A stretch of DNA of 64,000 nucleotides, taken from positions 119,229 through 183,228 of the forward strand of contig JAURVB010013269.1 of assembly GCA_033002965.1 (NCBI GenBank), read 5' to 3'. Under the pieces are notes generated by a model, which did not search any database, was not told the origin of the DNA, and was given only the letters and a program-made list of their open reading frames with translations. The position numbers and the translations under genes were made by a program. This stretch comes from Piper betle. Its lineage: Eukaryota; Streptophyta; Magnoliopsida; Piperales; Piperaceae. Positions 38,276 to 51,584 of this stretch are shown piece after piece; position 1 is the stretch's first letter, and each line of letters opens with the position of its first letter.

Positions 38276-38734
38276 TTAAGTGTTATTGACGTGCTGCAGT
38301 AAGGAGAGCCCAAGCCCCGGTGTTGGAGTCAGAGAGACCCTTCTCCGTCGCCGTGAAGGCGCAGAAGAAAGGTTCTGCTGCTTGGCCAAGAAGTAGTTGC
38401 TGCCACCACTGTTGTTTGTGGAGCCGCCAAGGCGAGACGCCGGAGCTTTGTTGCTTTGGAGTGTTGCTGTTCCGCCCACTTCGACCTTGGAGAGAGCCAG
38501 AGCCGAGTAACCGCTGCTACTTTGCTGCCCTGCTTGAAGCTGCGAAGGCTCGCCGGAGATTGGAAATAGCCATTCTGCAGCCCACCAAGGAGGCCTTTGG
38601 AGTATTGTTGCACTATCAAGTTCGTGCTGTGAATAGGAGCTAGAGCCGACAACGCCCAACCACGAGGAGTCTTGCCTTGAAGAGTTTGGCTTTGGAGCGC
38701 CGTGCCTTGTTGGCGCTGAGGAGTCACTGCCCAC
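38276..38734 (-). CDS. Isolated 152-codon ORF, unrecognised
   Basis: The minus-strand ORF starts MGSDSSAPTRHGAPKPNSSR and continues with non-repetitive, serine/glutamine-rich protein such as PPWWAAEWLFPISGEPSQLQ, then NYFLAKQQNLSSAPSRRRRR and a stop after LLQHVNNT. It forms a GC-rich island inside an AT-rich, repeat-rich stretch and has no obvious introns. All other frames here are also fairly open, so composition may explain part of it. It could be a retrocopy or a captured exon of an unknown gene, or chance. Confidence 0.3.
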   Translation of the reverse strand: MGSDSSAPTRHGAPKPNSSRQDSSWLGVVGSSSYSQHELDSATILQRPPWWAAEWLFPISGEPSQLQAGQQSSSGYSALALSKVEVGGTATLQSNKAPASRLGGSTNNSGGSNYFLAKQQNLSSAPSRRRRRVSLTPTPGLGLSLLQHVNNT

Positions 38735-39290
38735 TGTCCTCCTGATCAGCCAAGGAGAACAGCCAAGGAGAGGGAGGTCTAAACTAAATATATTACTATT
38801 TTTTAAAATAAAATAATAAATATTTATTTAACTTTATACAAAAAAATCTTCAATTTTTAAAACAAAATAATTGCATACAGAAATCAAAAGTAGCTTTTAT
38901 TTTACGTTGAAAATAAGTAATAAACTAAATTGAGTAATATTAATAAGTAAAAAATCTTTTCTATCACATCTCAACACTTCATTGTTACGTGGCCTAGTCT
39001 TTGGTGGAATATGTAAAAGTTCTTTTCATCTTTCAACTATGACGGATTCTTCGGAGTACATTCCATGATGTTACCTTTACTCTTCAATACGTTTAATTAC
39101 CTCTCAATATCTATAATGTTGAATATATAATCTTTAATGTTTCTCCATTCACGCCATTGTTGAGGCTCGTAGGGGTGTCACTTGGACTTTACTTTTATTC
39201 TTCATCTTTATATGTCACTCATGATTCATGTGATTAAGCTAAGTGACCACATTGTTTGAGGCTCTTTTATTCTTTATTGAATTCAAAACT
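38735..39290. other. AT-rich intergenic DNA
   Basis: Nothing recognised. Confidence 0.45.
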
Positions 39291-40620
39291 CTTTCAAAGT
39301 TCTTCATAGATAAATATTTTTTTCAAAGAGTTCTTTAAATGCACTGCATTGTATACCACTTAGGAACCATAGAGCGGTCCATCATGCATGACATATATTT
39401 TCACAAGTTCTTTGATCTCTAGAATCTCTTTTATTTGTGATGATAAATTTCTGAATTTGTTCATATATGCAGTGAATTTGTCACCTGGCTCTCTTCAATA
39501 TTGCCTTTAGTGTTTAATCTTTATCGAGATCTCCATTAATTGAAAGTGAGCGATAAACTGCTCGACATGTTCCTCCCACGAACTAATTGATTTGGATGGG
39601 CAGTTGTTCAACTAGCGCAATGTGTTGCCACTAAGGGAGGTTCAGAATTGCTGGAGCTTTAGCCTTCCATGTCTTGCGATTTGTCTACACTTGATCTCGA
39701 AGATTATGATGTGGTCCCAGGGGTTTCCATCTCCGTTAAACTTTGTGAAGGTTAGGCGTTTGTACTTCTCAGGTAATACCTTAAAGTAGACTTTATTAGC
39801 CAATGGTTGGAGGTGCTTTGTTGTTTCACTCGAATCTTTGTCCTTTCCAATCAAAGCATCGATAAGTATGGTTTGTGCATCTATTTCGACCTTCAACTCT
39901 TCATAGCAAAGGTTTGACATTGGAGTTATTGGAATGATTGGTAGTTGGACTTGTGGTTGGAGAAGAGGTAGGCCTGTCGACAAATTTGTGTTGGGAACTG
40001 GCATTTGACTTATTAGCATGTGTTGGGAACTGGCATTTGACTTATTAGCAATGTCTACAGTGCTCTTGAGATGGGCATCATGGTGGTGATTAGATGTGGA
40101 AACACCATGGAAGTTGGTGGCTGGGAGCATGTAGAATCGTACCATTGGTATCGGTATGGCAGCTTCGGAAGTCATGTTGAGTGTTGGAGTGGATTGTGCT
40201 TGGTCTAACTTGATTGTGACACTTGAAAGTGTTGCACCAAAATCTGTTTGGGCGGTGAATTTGATGTAAATGCTTGGTGAATGGACTCACTACCTGAAAT
40301 TAAAGAAAAAATGTTAATTTTGTTAAGGTTTTCAATGCAATCCCTCAATGTTGTAGCAATTGTTATTGTAATCGGGGGTGAGGTTGACACAATTGGGTTA
40401 GTGGGGGCTAAAGACATACGTCTGGGTCCGTTGTTGGACATTGTATGAGATGGTCAGCTTCTCATCTCAACAAGCTCCCAGCTGCTGCACTAGCCTGTTG
40501 CATTTGGGCAAACACTTGTTACATCATAGCCTCTAATCTTTTCATCCTCTCTTCAATTTGGTGAAATCTCTCTTCATTTGCTTGGTTTGGCACTTGTCCT
40601 CCACTTAGCTAATTTGTTCG
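39291..40620 (-). mobile_element. Retrotransposon gag remnant
   Basis: Minus-strand frames read like the capsid part of a plant Ty3/gypsy gag: EERMKRLEAM near 40545, a 177-codon ORF at 40175-39642 ending FTKFNGDGNPWDHIIIFEIK, then SWEEHVEQFIAHFQLMEISI near 39570 and PGDKFTAYMNKFRNLSSQIK near 39480. The pieces lie in the right order but in different frames and with stops, so the element is dead. An exact 32-bp tandem duplication (39987-40018 and 40019-40050) sits inside the ORF. No protease, reverse transcriptase or LTR was found next to it. Confidence 0.6.
39987..40050 (+). repeat. Exact tandem duplication, 2 x 32 bp
   Basis: Two identical adjacent copies beginning TGTGTTGGGAACTGG and ending TTATTAGCA. 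Confidence 0.95.
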
Positions 40621-40968
40621 AGTAAAAAACACTTGTTTAGCCTCTGATAGTTGGTTCATCTCTTCATTGCTCCTCATCCTTAGGTCATCTTATCTCATCT
40701 CATCTTGCTTCTTAGAATAATTCCTCCTTCATGTCCTTCGTTAAACATGGCTTCAAGATATTAAATTCTTTTGCACGCATTTTTTGCTATTTATTGGCTT
40801 GCTTCCATGTTTGTGTCAAATTGGCTTCTTTCTTCTTAGAATTGATGTGGGTGGCTCATCTTCATTACCACTCATTTGTCGTGTCACATTCCTTGTCTCT
40901 AACACTATTTCTTCTTTGTCGCATAAATCTTTAAACAATATTGCTACCTTCTAGTTGGTCTCCAGAAG
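40621..40968. other. Intergenic or repeat-derived DNA
   Basis: Probably continues the decayed retrotransposon; no clear LTR end. Confidence 0.35.
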
Positions 40969-43807
40969 TGTAAAACCCGTGATTCGAGTCAGGGTTTTAC
41001 GTTACCGAACCAGTCGGTTCGACCGTTGGTTCGAGTCGAGTCAGTTTCATGAACCGCGTGCTGAGTCGAGACCAGCCGTGATTTATGAGCGATGAGAGTC
41101 AGGTGTACCTGAATATATGATGATAACGTCGACAAGATGGTGAGAAATGAGTTATCAGAATATATGAAAGTATGCAGTATTTTTTTCTTTTTATATGTTT
41201 GATCGAAGAAATAGTTTTAGGCCGAATGACGAATTAGGACGCGTTGGATTATATTCGGGTGGGTTATTAGTTATAGAGCATGCCATTTGGATGTTGTTGT
41301 GTTTGTTTTATTTTATGGAATTTTTCCATATTTTTCTAGATTTTTTAGAATTTATTACGAACTAGTTGTTATTTTGACTCGAGTCGGAATCGAGTCAATA
41401 CTAAATTACGAGTTTGCCATTGAGAACACTTCTTCTCCCTCCCGAACCTTCTTCCACCCAAACCCTCGCCGCCACTGTGGTGCGCTGCCGCCGCCGCCGC
41501 CGACGCCGTGCTGCCGCCGATCGTCGCCGCCCCGCCCCGTCGTGCCGTCGCCGTGCCGCCACGACCCACCCCGGCCACCGTCTCGCCGCCACGACGCCGG
41601 AAATCGACCCACGAAACCACCTCGGCCGCCGCCACTTCGGGCCGGATTTCGCCGCCGTCCGGGCCGCTCCGCCGCCGGTGTGACCCTGACGAGCACCCCC
41701 TCGCCGTCGCCGACATTTCCCCCACCATCCCGAGCGCCGTCGAGGCCGGCCGGAGCCTCGATCGGAGCACGCCGCCGCCGCCGTTGACGGCCATCGCCGC
41801 CTCGGCTACCCTGTTTGACACCACCATTGGACCGAGCTCGTCGAGCTGGTGCCGATAGACCCCCTGATTGCCCCGTCCCGAATCATCGCCGGAAAACCGT
41901 CGGAATCCGCCGGAAAACCGCCGACACTCGCCGGAAACCGCCGGAACCGCCGGAAATTGGATTTGTGGGAAATTCGCCGGATCATCCGCCGAACGCACCC
42001 GGTCCAATCTGATCGGACTTCGGACGCCGCTAGGTGCCGAATTCGAGTTTCGAGCCACGAAACGGAAACCCTAGCCGTCGCCGATTTTCGACGACGCGAG
42101 GTATAATTTATTTTAATTTAATTATTTGAAAGTTTTGATTATTAGAATTGCATGCTAGGATTGGTGAATTGTGTGTTATAATAATATATATAAATGTAGA
42201 TTTGATTAAGGATATAAATATGAAATTTATTTGATTGTGTGGTGTTAAAAATAGAAGTTATGAAACTAATTAGGGTTATTAAGTAATAATCATGATCTAA
42301 TCAAACTAGCTTAAGTAGACTCGCTAGAATTGATATAGGTTGATGTGTGTTGATTGACGTGTGATTGTGTTGATTGTGTGTGTATGCTATAGGATATGTG
42401 ATTCATCATGCGGGCGTTAGTTTTTAGCTTGATTGTGTAGGTACGGTGTAGGAGCTCGCCGCCTAGGCGCGTGGACCCGTTTGGAGCTTCTACCAGGTCC
42501 GTTTAGGACTCGTTCTCTGATTTACGCTACTCTCTTGTGTATTTGATTTATTATGTGCAGGACGAGTTAAGTGGCGTTTTATCGAATCCCACTTAACTCG
42601 GGCCATTTAGCCAACGATTTTCCGGATTAATAACCCTCGAGGATGAGATCCCTCGAGTTTGTTTTCGAACTTCAGATCCAGCTCACGTTGCCTTCGGGCC
42701 TATTGTATAAATCCCAACCCAGACCTATATATATGTATAGTTTTCGTGTTTTTGTGAGAGACTGAATGAGGGAAATCCGACTACCGTGCTACGCGAGCGG
42801 GCACGTGTGTGTCGACAGTGGGCTCTGGAATGGTGTGCGGGCCGTTTCATTCCCGAGGGATCCTGACAACTCCACCTTTGAGTTCCTCAAACCCGGAGAA
42901 GTGTGGAGGTTCACGGGTACTGCATTGCAGCGCATGTCTAGACTTGTGGTTTCAAAGGGTACTGAAGGCGACTGCCTGAGAGTACTCGGCCTTCGTGCTC
43001 AAGGCCAGGAGTAATATGGAAGGTGCAGAGGGCGGAAAGGAACGAGATTTGACGCGAGAAGCAATAGAGAAATGGCCGAGGCATGAGAATGTGAAAGATA
43101 GGGGGACGCTGTCGACCCGAGGGCGACGGCTCCCGTATGTGCCCTGATGAGAGTTCTTGAGGAAGTATATGGTTTTCATTCAACAGGAGAGTTTGCTCTC
43201 CTGTGCCAGTTTGATATTAGTTATTTTCCGGGCCGGTAACACTCGTTACTGACGGTTTTTCTATATATATGTAGGTGAGGAATGCGAGCGATGAAAGCTG
43301 TCGGGACTGCGGAGGAGCAGCACGGAACCGCGCACACATGTACCTGCCGCGTGTAATGTAATGTATAATGATGGTTGTTTAATGCTGTGTGAATGATTAT
43401 TACAATGTTTTTGTCTTGATGAATTGCCAGTTAAGAAACGAACTGATAAATATGAATGAGTAGGGAGCCTTGAAGTTCAGACTCGGCTCAGGTAAAAACG
43501 AATGAGAAAATGATCGAATGTCATAGTAGACTATGATGTGTTACCGTATTTTCATAAAATAGTATATATTTTCTTTTGGTTTCTCGTTTATTATTTTGTC
43601 TTGTCTTTGCTTGCACGTCATGGCATGCATGTAGGACCCCGTTAGAACCCACGCATCCCATCCATGCATTTCATATTTGCATCTCCATCTTGAGACGCCG
43701 AGAGTAGATCCTGGTCGACTTAACCGAATCTAGTAGATTAGCGAACGGTTCGGTCGCCGGTGACATTTCCGGGTCGGTTCACGGGTGAGCCGAAACGGGG
43801 TGTTACA
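40969..43807 (+). mobile_element. Solo LTR, copy D (best-preserved copy)
   Basis: Starts TGTAAAACCCGTGATTCGAG and ends GAAACGGGGTGTTACA. It is bounded by a perfect 5-bp target duplication, AGAAG at 40964-40968 and 43808-43812. Length is 2839 bp. Regions in order: inverted-repeat rich head; AT-rich block; GC-rich zone 41420-42105 with CCGGAAAACCGCCG-like short repeats at 41887-41965; AG|GTATAATTTA junction near 42102; GTAGGAGCTCGCC block; perfect inverted repeat 42563-42600; GGATTAATAACCCTCGAG block; tail. There is no PBS, gag or pol. It is close to copy E at 63801 and so probably young. Confidence 0.94.
42563..42600 (+). other. Conserved inverted repeat (hairpin) in the LTR
   Basis: CGAGTTAAGTGG at 42563-42574 pairs perfectly with CCACTTAACTCG at 42589-42600 across a 14-base loop. 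The same structure is at 8854-8890 in copy A, at about 13999-14035 in copy B (minus strand) and at about 17065-17101 in copy C, with paired changes in the outer stem. Confidence 0.75.
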
Positions 43808-43812
43808 AGAAG

Positions 43813-45375
43813 AGTCGACAATATGTTTAGGCATGAAATCATTTTGCATCGTGCTTTGTAACGAGTTAAGGGTTTGGTAGGATTGAAGCACCCTTCTTGC
43901 TCAAAGAATTCATGTGAGATAAAATAAAAGTAAGTTAACAAGTGAGGAAACACAGAGAATTTTTATGTCGTTTCTTAAGGTTTAATTCAAATCCCTAAAT
44001 TAGTCTATAATAATTTAAAAATAAAAAAATTATTATTTCTTCTTTTATTTTATAATTTACGTAAAATAATAAATTTCTAACGCCTTTAAATTAATTTATC
44101 TTTTGAAAGCTTCAATTACAATGCCCTAGTTTGCACTTTTTTATCTTTAAATCTTCAAAATAACACTGCCAATGTGTATGAAACATCAAAAATGATACGG
44201 TACCAAGTTTCCTCCGGACCTGAAGGTTAGAAAGGCTTTAAAATTTTTATTTTAAATGTGGTGCCATGATCGTTTTTGGGTGTCACTGGGGCTGTGTCAA
44301 ACCCTTGAATGTGACAGGTCAGCTCGGTCCCAGGTAGCCGGGTCACGGATTCAAATCGTGGTTTGTAGTGCAACTTTTCTTGGGTACATCGTGGCTCGAG
44401 GGACTTGAGGTGCGCCGCAGTCTTCTTCCTCCTAGCCGGCGACTGCCATCGTCTCCAGTGACGGTGACTGTAGCTGAATTCCTCGTGGGTTGTATTAAAA
44501 TGATCCGTGGGTCAAGGGGAGTCTAGTAGGCCAACACTGGTGGTCGGTGCTGGTCGGAAGCCGCCGAAAAACGTCCTAGAATATGGAAGATGAAGAGGGT
44601 GTTGCACATTACTTGACTAGGGGTCACCGGAGTTGTGTCTCTGGCAAGGGAGCTCCCTTTCATCTTTCTCTCTTCTGCTTTCTTCTTTTTCTCCTGCAAT
44701 AGCAACGTCGAACCCCCTCCACACTTCATAGGAGGAGGTATTTATAGAGGTGTGCTACACCCCGCACCCTCTATTTGGTTGCACATTATTTGGCCACGAA
44801 ATCCTCTCCACCGCTCTTATCTCCTTCTAGCTCATCCACTTTTCATTAATCTTGCAACAAACATGTAAGAAGTTTCCCCTTGGCATGGTTTAGATTAAGA
44901 TGATCATGCACACATAGGTTCGGACTCAATCATAATGCCCCGGACGAGTCTTGACGAACAATTACACGAGTCTTGACGAACAATTATGTTTATACAGATT
45001 TTTTGTGATGCAGACCCCACATAAAAATAATAAATAAAAGTTAAAATGAGGAAGATGAGATATGGTTCGTACCGGAGAGTAGGGAGAACTATAGCCTCTT
45101 CGACGTGTCGGACACATAAGTAAAATCTATTTCATCGTTTAAAGGCCACGAACTAGAGCGTCAAAATTTGGGCATGCATTCCAAGGCCGACAAAAAATTT
45201 ACTTATTTGTATTTTTTATCAAAAAATTATTAAATAATGGATTGTAGGACAAATTCACTTAGGATTGACTTGAGAACTTACATTTAGTCAAAGAACTACT
45301 AAAAAATTCTTTTATCTCACTTTATCTTAGATGCCCCAGACGTGATCATCAATATCACAGAACTTTTCCAACAAC
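43813..45375. other. Repeat-derived intergenic DNA
   Basis: 43925-44240 is related to 33361-33590 (see there). 44280-44900 is GC-richer with short ORFs but no domain. A near-exact 22-bp tandem duplication (ACGAGTCTTGACGAACAATT) lies at about 44945-44988. No gene is supported. Confidence 0.45.
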
Positions 45376-45873
45376 TAAGGGTCTAAACGAGTCGAGCCGA
45401 GTTAAGTCGACCAGAGATGTATTTGAATTTGACTTGATTTTTAATAAACATATTTTAGTTTGTTTAAGTGCTTGATAAGCTTTGATGTATTATTGGTAGA
45501 GCTGAGTTCATTTAAAATTTATTGTGTTTAGGTTTAGTTCATGCTTGGCTCGCTATGTTTTCGAGCTGATCTCAAGCCAAGCAAATGTTTGTGCTCGATT
45601 TATATTGGATCAAAAAAATTTTCTAACACTATATAAGTTCAATGTAACCTTAATAATATTGACGAGCCGAGTCGAACTGAGTATTTTTTCAAGTTTGAAT
45701 ACATCGAACTCGAGTTTTAAGCCAAGCCAAACTAAATACTCTGTAGTTCAAGTTCTATTCATTGATCAACTAGTTATTCATTTTGAATCGAGTATTCTTT
45801 CGAGCACTAATTCAAGCTGAACCGAACCGAACGTAAAATACTCGCGAGCCAACTTGACTTGTTTACACCCCTA
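45376..45873. mobile_element. hAT-type MITE, third copy, diverged
   Basis: Begins TAAGGGTCTAAACGAG and ends TGTTTACACCCCTA, giving imperfect inverted ends of the GGGGTGTAAACGAG type frequent in plant genomes, with GAGCCGAG and CTCGAACTCGAG-like subterminal sequence. The flanking octamers (CCAACAAC and CTGACAAA) match only 5 of 8, so the target duplication is decayed or the ends are off by a base. It is non-coding. Confidence 0.5.
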
Positions 45874-46109
45874 CTGACAAACTCACGAACCTATCTGAAC
45901 AACCACATTCCACCTTCATGGAGGGCCTTCGAACAAATTAATATGGAGAGTTTTTATTAAAAGTATTAAAAGAATTTTGATAATAAAGAATATTTATTAT
46001 TAAAAATGAAAATAATAAAGGCTAATACTTAATTTTTTGGTTAACATTTATTAAAACTATGAGTCTCACATAAATTTAATTTAATACTAATGTAGGTTCA
46101 CAATTTTAA

Positions 46110-46128
46110 GTATGTATGTATGTATGTA

Positions 46129-46198
<70 letters not shown>
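46110..46198. repeat. Compound (GTAT)n(GT)n(TA)n microsatellite
   Basis: GTAT units, then GT units, then a long TA tract. Confidence 0.95.
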
Positions 46199-46199
<1 letters not shown>

Positions 46200-46975
46200 C
46201 AAGAGGGGCACTGATCTACACCTGGGCAGAAAAAATTTTATGCCCCGAGCTTTGATATAAACCGTCTGATTACAAGAATGACCAAAATTTATTGTTTAAA
46301 AAAAACTAAAATTTGATGTTGACCGCACAACAGCAAAAAAAATAAACAAAATTGCTATGGTCACTCCCGTGCCACAGACACTCCAGCCGTGACCGCCTCC
46401 CGCCTTCCACAGCAGACACCCCTCCTCCTGACTCCCCATCGACCCCCCCCCATCCTGCCGCCCTATAGGGTGGCGGGACATCGGGGGGAGTAGGGAAGAT
46501 GGGTGTTTGCGGTGGGGGAGCATGGAGGAGGGAGCGGGGAGGAGGAGGCCGTGGGGTTGCGGGATAGCGGGGTTGAGAGAGGGAAGGTGGCGATGACAAG
46601 GTCAAAGTGGAGGGCGGCGGCTATCTGCGTTGGGAGGTTTAATTTTTTTAAAAAAATAATAAATTTAAGTAGTCATTCTTATAATCGGACGACTCAGATC
46701 AAAGTTTAATCTTTTCAAAAAAAATAATAGATCTGGGTCGTCCTTATAATTAGACGACCCAAATCAAAATCCAGGGTTGGCTCGTAAACTCTTTACCTAT
46801 TTTTACATAACAAATTTTTTTAAAAAATAGATAACTTGACAAAATAATTTGGACAATATAATGTTTCACAGAAAATTTATAATATTTTATTGATTATTCT
46901 TATAATAAAAAATAAAAAATAACTTTTACATAAAATATATGAAAATTCAGATATAACTATTCCAGGCCTTGGTCT
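46199..46975. other. Repeat-like intergenic DNA
   Basis: A GC-rich stretch (46360-46620) gives overlapping ORFs on both strands without domains. The flanks contain related TTATAAT(C/T)(G/A)GACGAC motifs at 46679-46695 and 46743-46760. It may be an old element; no ends were identified. Confidence 0.35.
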
Positions 46976-47507
46976 CCACGCCCTCTTCCAATTAATATTT
47001 ATCCCTTGCCGTTGATTTCGTCCCCTCTCCGCTGCCAAGCCATTTGTAGTCTGTCTCCTCCTCTCACCCGATCTTCCCCACCCACAACGAACAAGGCGCT
47101 ACGTTTCCATCCACCGAGTTCCCGGCGAAGAGATTTTCACGACAGGCAAGCTTTTTACACCCCTCTCCCCTTCCTCCGTTTCCCATATAGCCGGCGGTAG
47201 ATCGTCGGCTTACCTGTGATTTACCGCGGATGTCGTATTGCGGGTGGACTTCGTAGGGACTACCCGCCGAAGCAGAGAAGTCGGCGACTTTTGTCGACAT
47301 TGCAAACCCTAGCTTCAATTAAAACTTAGCTTTTTTGTGTGTGGCTTGTTGATTATGATGTCGGATGCAGAACTGGTTATTCAAGATGAACATAAATAAG
47401 TTTCTAGTAAAGATAACCATCTTTTTGTGGCTTGTTAATTCTTCTTATTTAGAGCTGGTTGGTTAAAGATGAACTGAAACTGTTTCAATCATTTTAGGTT
47501 TTCCCTT
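46976..47507 (+). promoter_or_regulatory. RH35 helicase 5' leader, probably with an intron
   Basis: A CT-rich stretch begins near 47000, followed by non-coding DNA and a TTTTAG|GTTTTCCCTT acceptor-like site 10 bases before the ATG at 47508. This fits a spliced 5' UTR. The donor could not be fixed. Confidence 0.4.
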
Positions 47508-49553
<2,046 letters not shown>

Positions 49554-50139
49554 ATTGTTTTGCAGTTGTAAGACAATGCATGTTTTATGCAGTTTCAGCT
49601 TTGAAAATGTTCTCACATACTCAACTTTCTCTAGATGCATATTTTGTCTAATGATAACCAAATGTTGATCAATCTGGTGAGTATTAGGCTTGTACGGTAA
49701 TATGGTCCTTGCCTTTTTTGACTTCATTTTTGTGCGATTACTTTGAAGATGACGATTATGTCGAATATGATCTTAGTGCAAAAATTATGAATCTGCTGCC
49801 TTGTCATATTACGTGGGTAAAATTCTTATGTTTGAACTTCATATCCTAACATTACATTACAGGAAGTAGCAGAAGGCATGATAAAAGAAAGCTAATGGTC
49901 ATTGGAAATCCTTTTTGCGGCTGTTTAGCATGTAGTCAGTAGTAGGTAGGTTGTTATTCTTGCTTTTATTTTCACCAAAACACGATAATTTATAGGCCAA
50001 AGTACAAATACGGAGGTTTTACTCTACCGGCATAAGTTGCAAGCCTATGAGCAAGAGACTTTTGCTCTCTAGGGAGCCAACTTACCGTTACATTAATCCC
50101 ATACATAGAATAGTATCAAAAGTACAGTGTGATATGTTT
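49554..50139. other. 3' UTR and intergenic DNA
   Basis: Probable 3' UTR of RH35 up to about 49720. The phrase GATGACGATTATGTCGAATATG at 49748-49769 repeats the start of the RH35 coding region (47529-47550) with no neighbouring similarity. No gene is supported. Confidence 0.4.
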
Positions 50140-50603
50140 AGGAGTGCTAATTGAACGAGCAAGCCGAGTTCAACGTGTGTTCGAATTCGGCTCGAATAGT
50201 TCGAAACTCGTTCGAATTCAACTCGAGATCGAACGAATTTTGGACATATATGCTCGAGTTTGACTCAAATATTTTTTATATATTCGAGCTCGATTAAAAG
50301 ATCAAAGTACTTCCTTTAAAAAAATGAGGCCAATGTGGTTCGAACTGTTATCAAGGTGAATACTTACCATCTCAATTATCTTGCTTCTTTGTTATTATAT
50401 TGCATATATATATATATATAATATAATATAATATAAAAGACTATATTATTATATTATTTTATCGAGTCGAATTCGAGTTATAACCGAGTAGAGTCGAGTC
50501 GAACACGACCTTGCTCAAACTCGGCTCATAAGATTCGAGTTCAAGTCGAGCATTTAAATGTTGAGTTTCGAGTTAAGTCAAACCGAGCCGAACGCTAACC
50601 CTA
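50140..50603 (-). mobile_element. hAT-type MITE, second copy of the inner-MITE family
   Basis: Starts TAGGAGTGCTAATTGAACG and ends GAACGCTAACCCTA. It is flanked by a perfect 8-bp duplication, GATATGTT at 50132-50139 and 50604-50611. It is the reverse complement of the family seen at 19814-20288 along its length. The tRNA-like segment (about 50345-50395, minus strand) keeps TAATTGAGATGG and GTTCGAACCAC but has lost about 12 bases between them. A (TA)n tract lies at 50403-50420. No coding capacity. Confidence 0.92.
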
Positions 50604-50611
50604 GATATGTT

Positions 50612-51584
50612 CACGTGTAGTGAAATGCTAGAACTGCAGCTGATCTTTAAACATGAAATATTTCTGGTTATTTTTCTTACGGGGTTTTCGTTGACATTTT
50701 AGTTGTGATAATTTCTGTGTTTTAACCCCTTGTTTTTGGTTGATGTTAATTTCAAACGATTTCCTATGAGCGAATTGTATTAGTTGTTGTATCCTATCTC
50801 CAATTAACTTTCTATGTAAGTGATCCCTTATATTCATTGAATAGTTATGTGTGCCCTCAGCTAGTTGATTTTTTTCCCCAAGAAACGGCTACTTAATTAT
50901 TTTCGGTTTATCCGGTAGTGCAGCACGTGGATTGCCGCATCGTGATTCGTGGATGACGAGATTGCCTGCTCGGATGTGTGCTTGAAATGGAGCTATTTTC
51001 CGTGGTGGATAATATATATATATTCTCCTATCGGGTTTGTGAAATGCAATTTTTTTTGTTTAAGAATATCATATGCTATTTTCATACGAAGACAAAACTT
51101 CTTAACTTTGCATGGCCGCATTCTTGGAAAATCAAAAGCTGCTGTTTTGGTTTGGTTGGGAGGATTTTTGCACCCACCACAGTGAAAAGCCCCTAGGTGA
51201 ACCCAATAATAAAAACAGCTGAAAACAGGAAGGTTTTAGTCCGTGACGTTTGACATGCTAGCCCAGCTTTCTTGTGTTTGTACTTTTTACTCGGTAACTG
51301 CTGACAAATGAAAGAACTCTCCAATCACCGGAAGGTAAGTGGAACATAGCCCTGCAGCCTAGTTTTTTCATGGCTTGTTGTGGCCCCTAGTGCTGGAATT
51401 TTGTGAAGCGTTCACACGTCTCATGTTTAATGCTATTGTTTTTTTAATTGTTACTGCCGGTGTTGACGTAAGGCCAAAACTGAAACACGAAGTGAACTTA
51501 TCCTCTGTTGATTCATCCACTAGTTAGCCTTCTTTATTGGTCACGGCTATCTACTTCTGAAGCAATCTGAAGTTCTTCTGGTAA
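50612..51584. other. Intergenic DNA and chlorophyllase upstream region
   Basis: No supported gene. The last few hundred bases should include the chlorophyllase promoter; no specific box was chosen. Confidence 0.4.

Noticed and set aside
41369..42058. 229-codon ORF and other 60-166 codon ORFs in the LTR GC-rich zone
   Set aside because: They overlap in all frames, are low-complexity, and are not conserved in frame between LTR copies.
44300..44365. tRNA-like stretch with GGATTCAAATC
   Set aside because: No A box at the right distance and no cloverleaf.
46306..46605. 99-codon proline-rich minus-strand ORF
   Set aside because: Low-complexity, overlaps other ORFs, and no splice or domain evidence.
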